This document shows, in pieces, positions 5,659 through 6,772 of a stretch of 6,772 nucleotides of DNA (within the stretch, counting starts at the first letter, position 1; each line of letters starts with the position of its first letter). The notes below the pieces were generated by a model. It saw nothing but the letters and a program-made list of their open reading frames with translations. It ran no database searches and was not told the DNA's origin. The stretch is from an uncultured Clostridia bacterium (GTDB taxonomy: Bacteria; Bacillota; Clostridia; Peptostreptococcales; Acidaminobacteraceae), in NCBI GenBank assembly GCA_945950065.1, contig CAMFGQ010000074.1, forward strand, positions 1-6,772. The letters are read 5' to 3'. Both the position numbers and the translations under genes were made by a program.

Positions 5659-6750
5659 ATGAAGAAATTCTTAGCACTATCTTTAGTGCTCCTACTCAGT
5701 TTTGCACTGATCTCCTGTGGTGGAGATGCACCTGCAGCTGACAAAGGAGAAGAAGTAACTACCATCGTTGATGACGAAGAAGTAGATAAAGCTTCTCTAA
5801 AAGAAATCACAGTTGGTCTTGTCACCGATATTGGTGGTATTGACGACAAATCATTTAACCAAGGAACTTGGGAAGGAATCAAATACTATGCAAAGAAATT
5901 TGAACTTCCTGAAGGAAACGTAGCCTATCTACAATCTACATCTGATGCTGACTATATTCCTAACCTCAGCCAATATGCAGAAGACAAGAAAGATCTTATT
6001 GTAGCTCCAGGATTCCTCTTTGAAGAAGCACTCACCAAGATTGCAGCAGACTTCCCAGAGCAAAAGATTCTTTTCATCGACGCTGTTGTTGATGCACCCA
6101 ATGTATACAATGCAGTTTTTGCAGAGCATGAGGGTAGCTATCTTGTAGGTGTTGCAGCTGCACTAAAAGCTAAAGACGCTGGTAAAGATACAGTAGGTTT
6201 TGTTGGTGGAATGGACTTTGAACTGATTCAAAAGTTTGAAGCTGGCTTTGAGCAAGGTGTTAAAGCAGTTGATCCTGAACTAAAGATCCTCATCGACTAT
6301 GTTGGTGACTTCAATAACTCAGAAAAAGGTCAAACTGTTGCAGCGAAAATGTATGATGCTGGCGCTTATGTTATTTATCATGCAGCTGGTGGTTCCGGAA
6401 ACGGTGTCATCAAAGAAGCAAAAGACCGTGTTCAAAATGATGAAGACGTTTGGGCAATTGGTGTTGACAAAGACCAATATGACGAAGGCGTCTATGCAGA
6501 TGGCAAATCTGTTATCCTAACCTCTATGGTTAAAGCTGTTGACCAAGCTGCTTACAATGTAAGTAAGCTAGTTGCTCAAGACAAATTTGAGGGTGGAATT
6601 CATGTCTATGACCTGAAAGCAAACGGAGTTAACATTCCTGCTGAGAACCCCAACCTCACTGAAGACTGGGTAAAACAAATCAACGAATATCGCGAAAAAA
6701 TCATGAGCGGTGAAATCAAAGTTGATGCAGTACCTGAGCGTGTAAAATAA
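5659..6750 (+). CDS. BMP/PnrA-family nucleoside-binding lipoprotein of an ABC importer
   Basis: The protein has 363 residues. The N-terminus is a lipoprotein signal peptide: MKK, a hydrophobic core, and the lipobox LISC with the lipidated cysteine at position 20, followed by an acidic, flexible linker (about 22-47). The mature part is a periplasmic-binding-protein type 1 fold of the BMP (basic membrane protein)/PnrA family. Motifs are TDIGGIDDKSFNQ (56-68), the family hallmark at the ligand site, APGFLFEEAL (116-125), EHEGSYLVGVAAA (156-168), GFVGGMDF (180-187), YHAAGGSGNG (240-249) and IGVDKDQYD (267-275). Characterised members bind purine or other nucleosides outside the membrane and pass them to an RbsA-like ATPase and two permeases. 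Those genes would be expected downstream, but only 22 bases remain. The gene has its own promoter, leader and strong ribosome binding site. Exact ligand is not readable from sequence alone. Confidence 0.93.
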   Translation: MKKFLALSLVLLLSFALISCGGDAPAADKGEEVTTIVDDEEVDKASLKEITVGLVTDIGGIDDKSFNQGTWEGIKYYAKKFELPEGNVAYLQSTSDADYIPNLSQYAEDKKDLIVAPGFLFEEALTKIAADFPEQKILFIDAVVDAPNVYNAVFAEHEGSYLVGVAAALKAKDAGKDTVGFVGGMDFELIQKFEAGFEQGVKAVDPELKILIDYVGDFNNSEKGQTVAAKMYDAGAYVIYHAAGGSGNGVIKEAKDRVQNDEDVWAIGVDKDQYDEGVYADGKSVILTSMVKAVDQAAYNVSKLVAQDKFEGGIHVYDLKANGVNIPAENPNLTEDWVKQINEYREKIMSGEIKVDAVPERVK

Positions 6751-6772
6751 GCCATAAGAAAAGAGAAAAGAA
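6751..6772. other. Start of the intergenic region after the lipoprotein gene
   Basis: Twenty-two purine-rich bases. No hairpin or T-run is seen, so there is no sign that transcription stops before the window edge. Confidence 0.5.

Overview
This window looks like a chromosomal segment of a low-to-moderate GC Gram-positive anaerobe, most likely a member of the Clostridia (Bacillota). I infer this from the strong AGGAGG-type ribosome binding sites, the short clostridial-style QueG, the lipoprotein-anchored BMP receptor, the TGS/uridine-kinase-type nucleoside kinase tail and the membrane SpoIIE/RsbU-type phosphatase. Every gene is on the + strand and genes are tightly packed. I see no RNA genes, insertion sequences, CRISPR or phage genes. 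The largest non-coding gap between genes is about 76 bases.

Layout: (1) bases 1-456 are the 3' end of a nucleoside (uridine-type) kinase whose start lies outside the window. (2) 468-2090 encodes a membrane protein with about eight TM helices, a signalling coiled coil and a PP2C-type SpoIIE phosphatase domain. (3) 2132-4168 is one uninterrupted frame that joins a QueG-type epoxyqueuosine reductase (about 283 residues) to a complete glycine C-acetyltransferase (Kbl, 395 residues). The Kbl part has its own ATG at 2981 and a strong internal Shine-Dalgarno sequence. (4) 4169-4795 is nth (endonuclease III), starting on the base after the kbl stop. (5) 4795-5103 is a 102-residue protein of unknown function that overlaps both neighbours. 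(6) 5100-5582 is trmL. (7) After a good sigma-A-type promoter lying across the trmL stop codon, and a leader with a hairpin at its predicted 5' end, 5659-6750 encodes a BMP/PnrA-family nucleoside-binding lipoprotein.

How the genes fit together: queG, kbl, nth, the small protein and trmL have stop/start contacts of 0 to 4 bases, so they are probably co-transcribed and translationally coupled. QueG and TrmL both act on the wobble nucleotide (position 34) of tRNA. Nth is base-excision repair and Kbl is threonine/glycine metabolism, so this is a mixed housekeeping operon. The BMP lipoprotein appears to start a separate, strongly expressed unit, probably a nucleoside ABC importer whose ATPase and permeases would lie past the right edge. 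The kinase tail at the left edge is also nucleoside-related, but lies in a different unit.

The most unusual point is the in-frame QueG-Kbl junction. Two AAA-AAG codon pairs lie on either side of a GAG codon, with an AAGGAG motif between them, so full-length fusion, internal initiation at kbl and frameshifted termination are all conceivable. A single-base sequence error in the A-runs is the main dull alternative.
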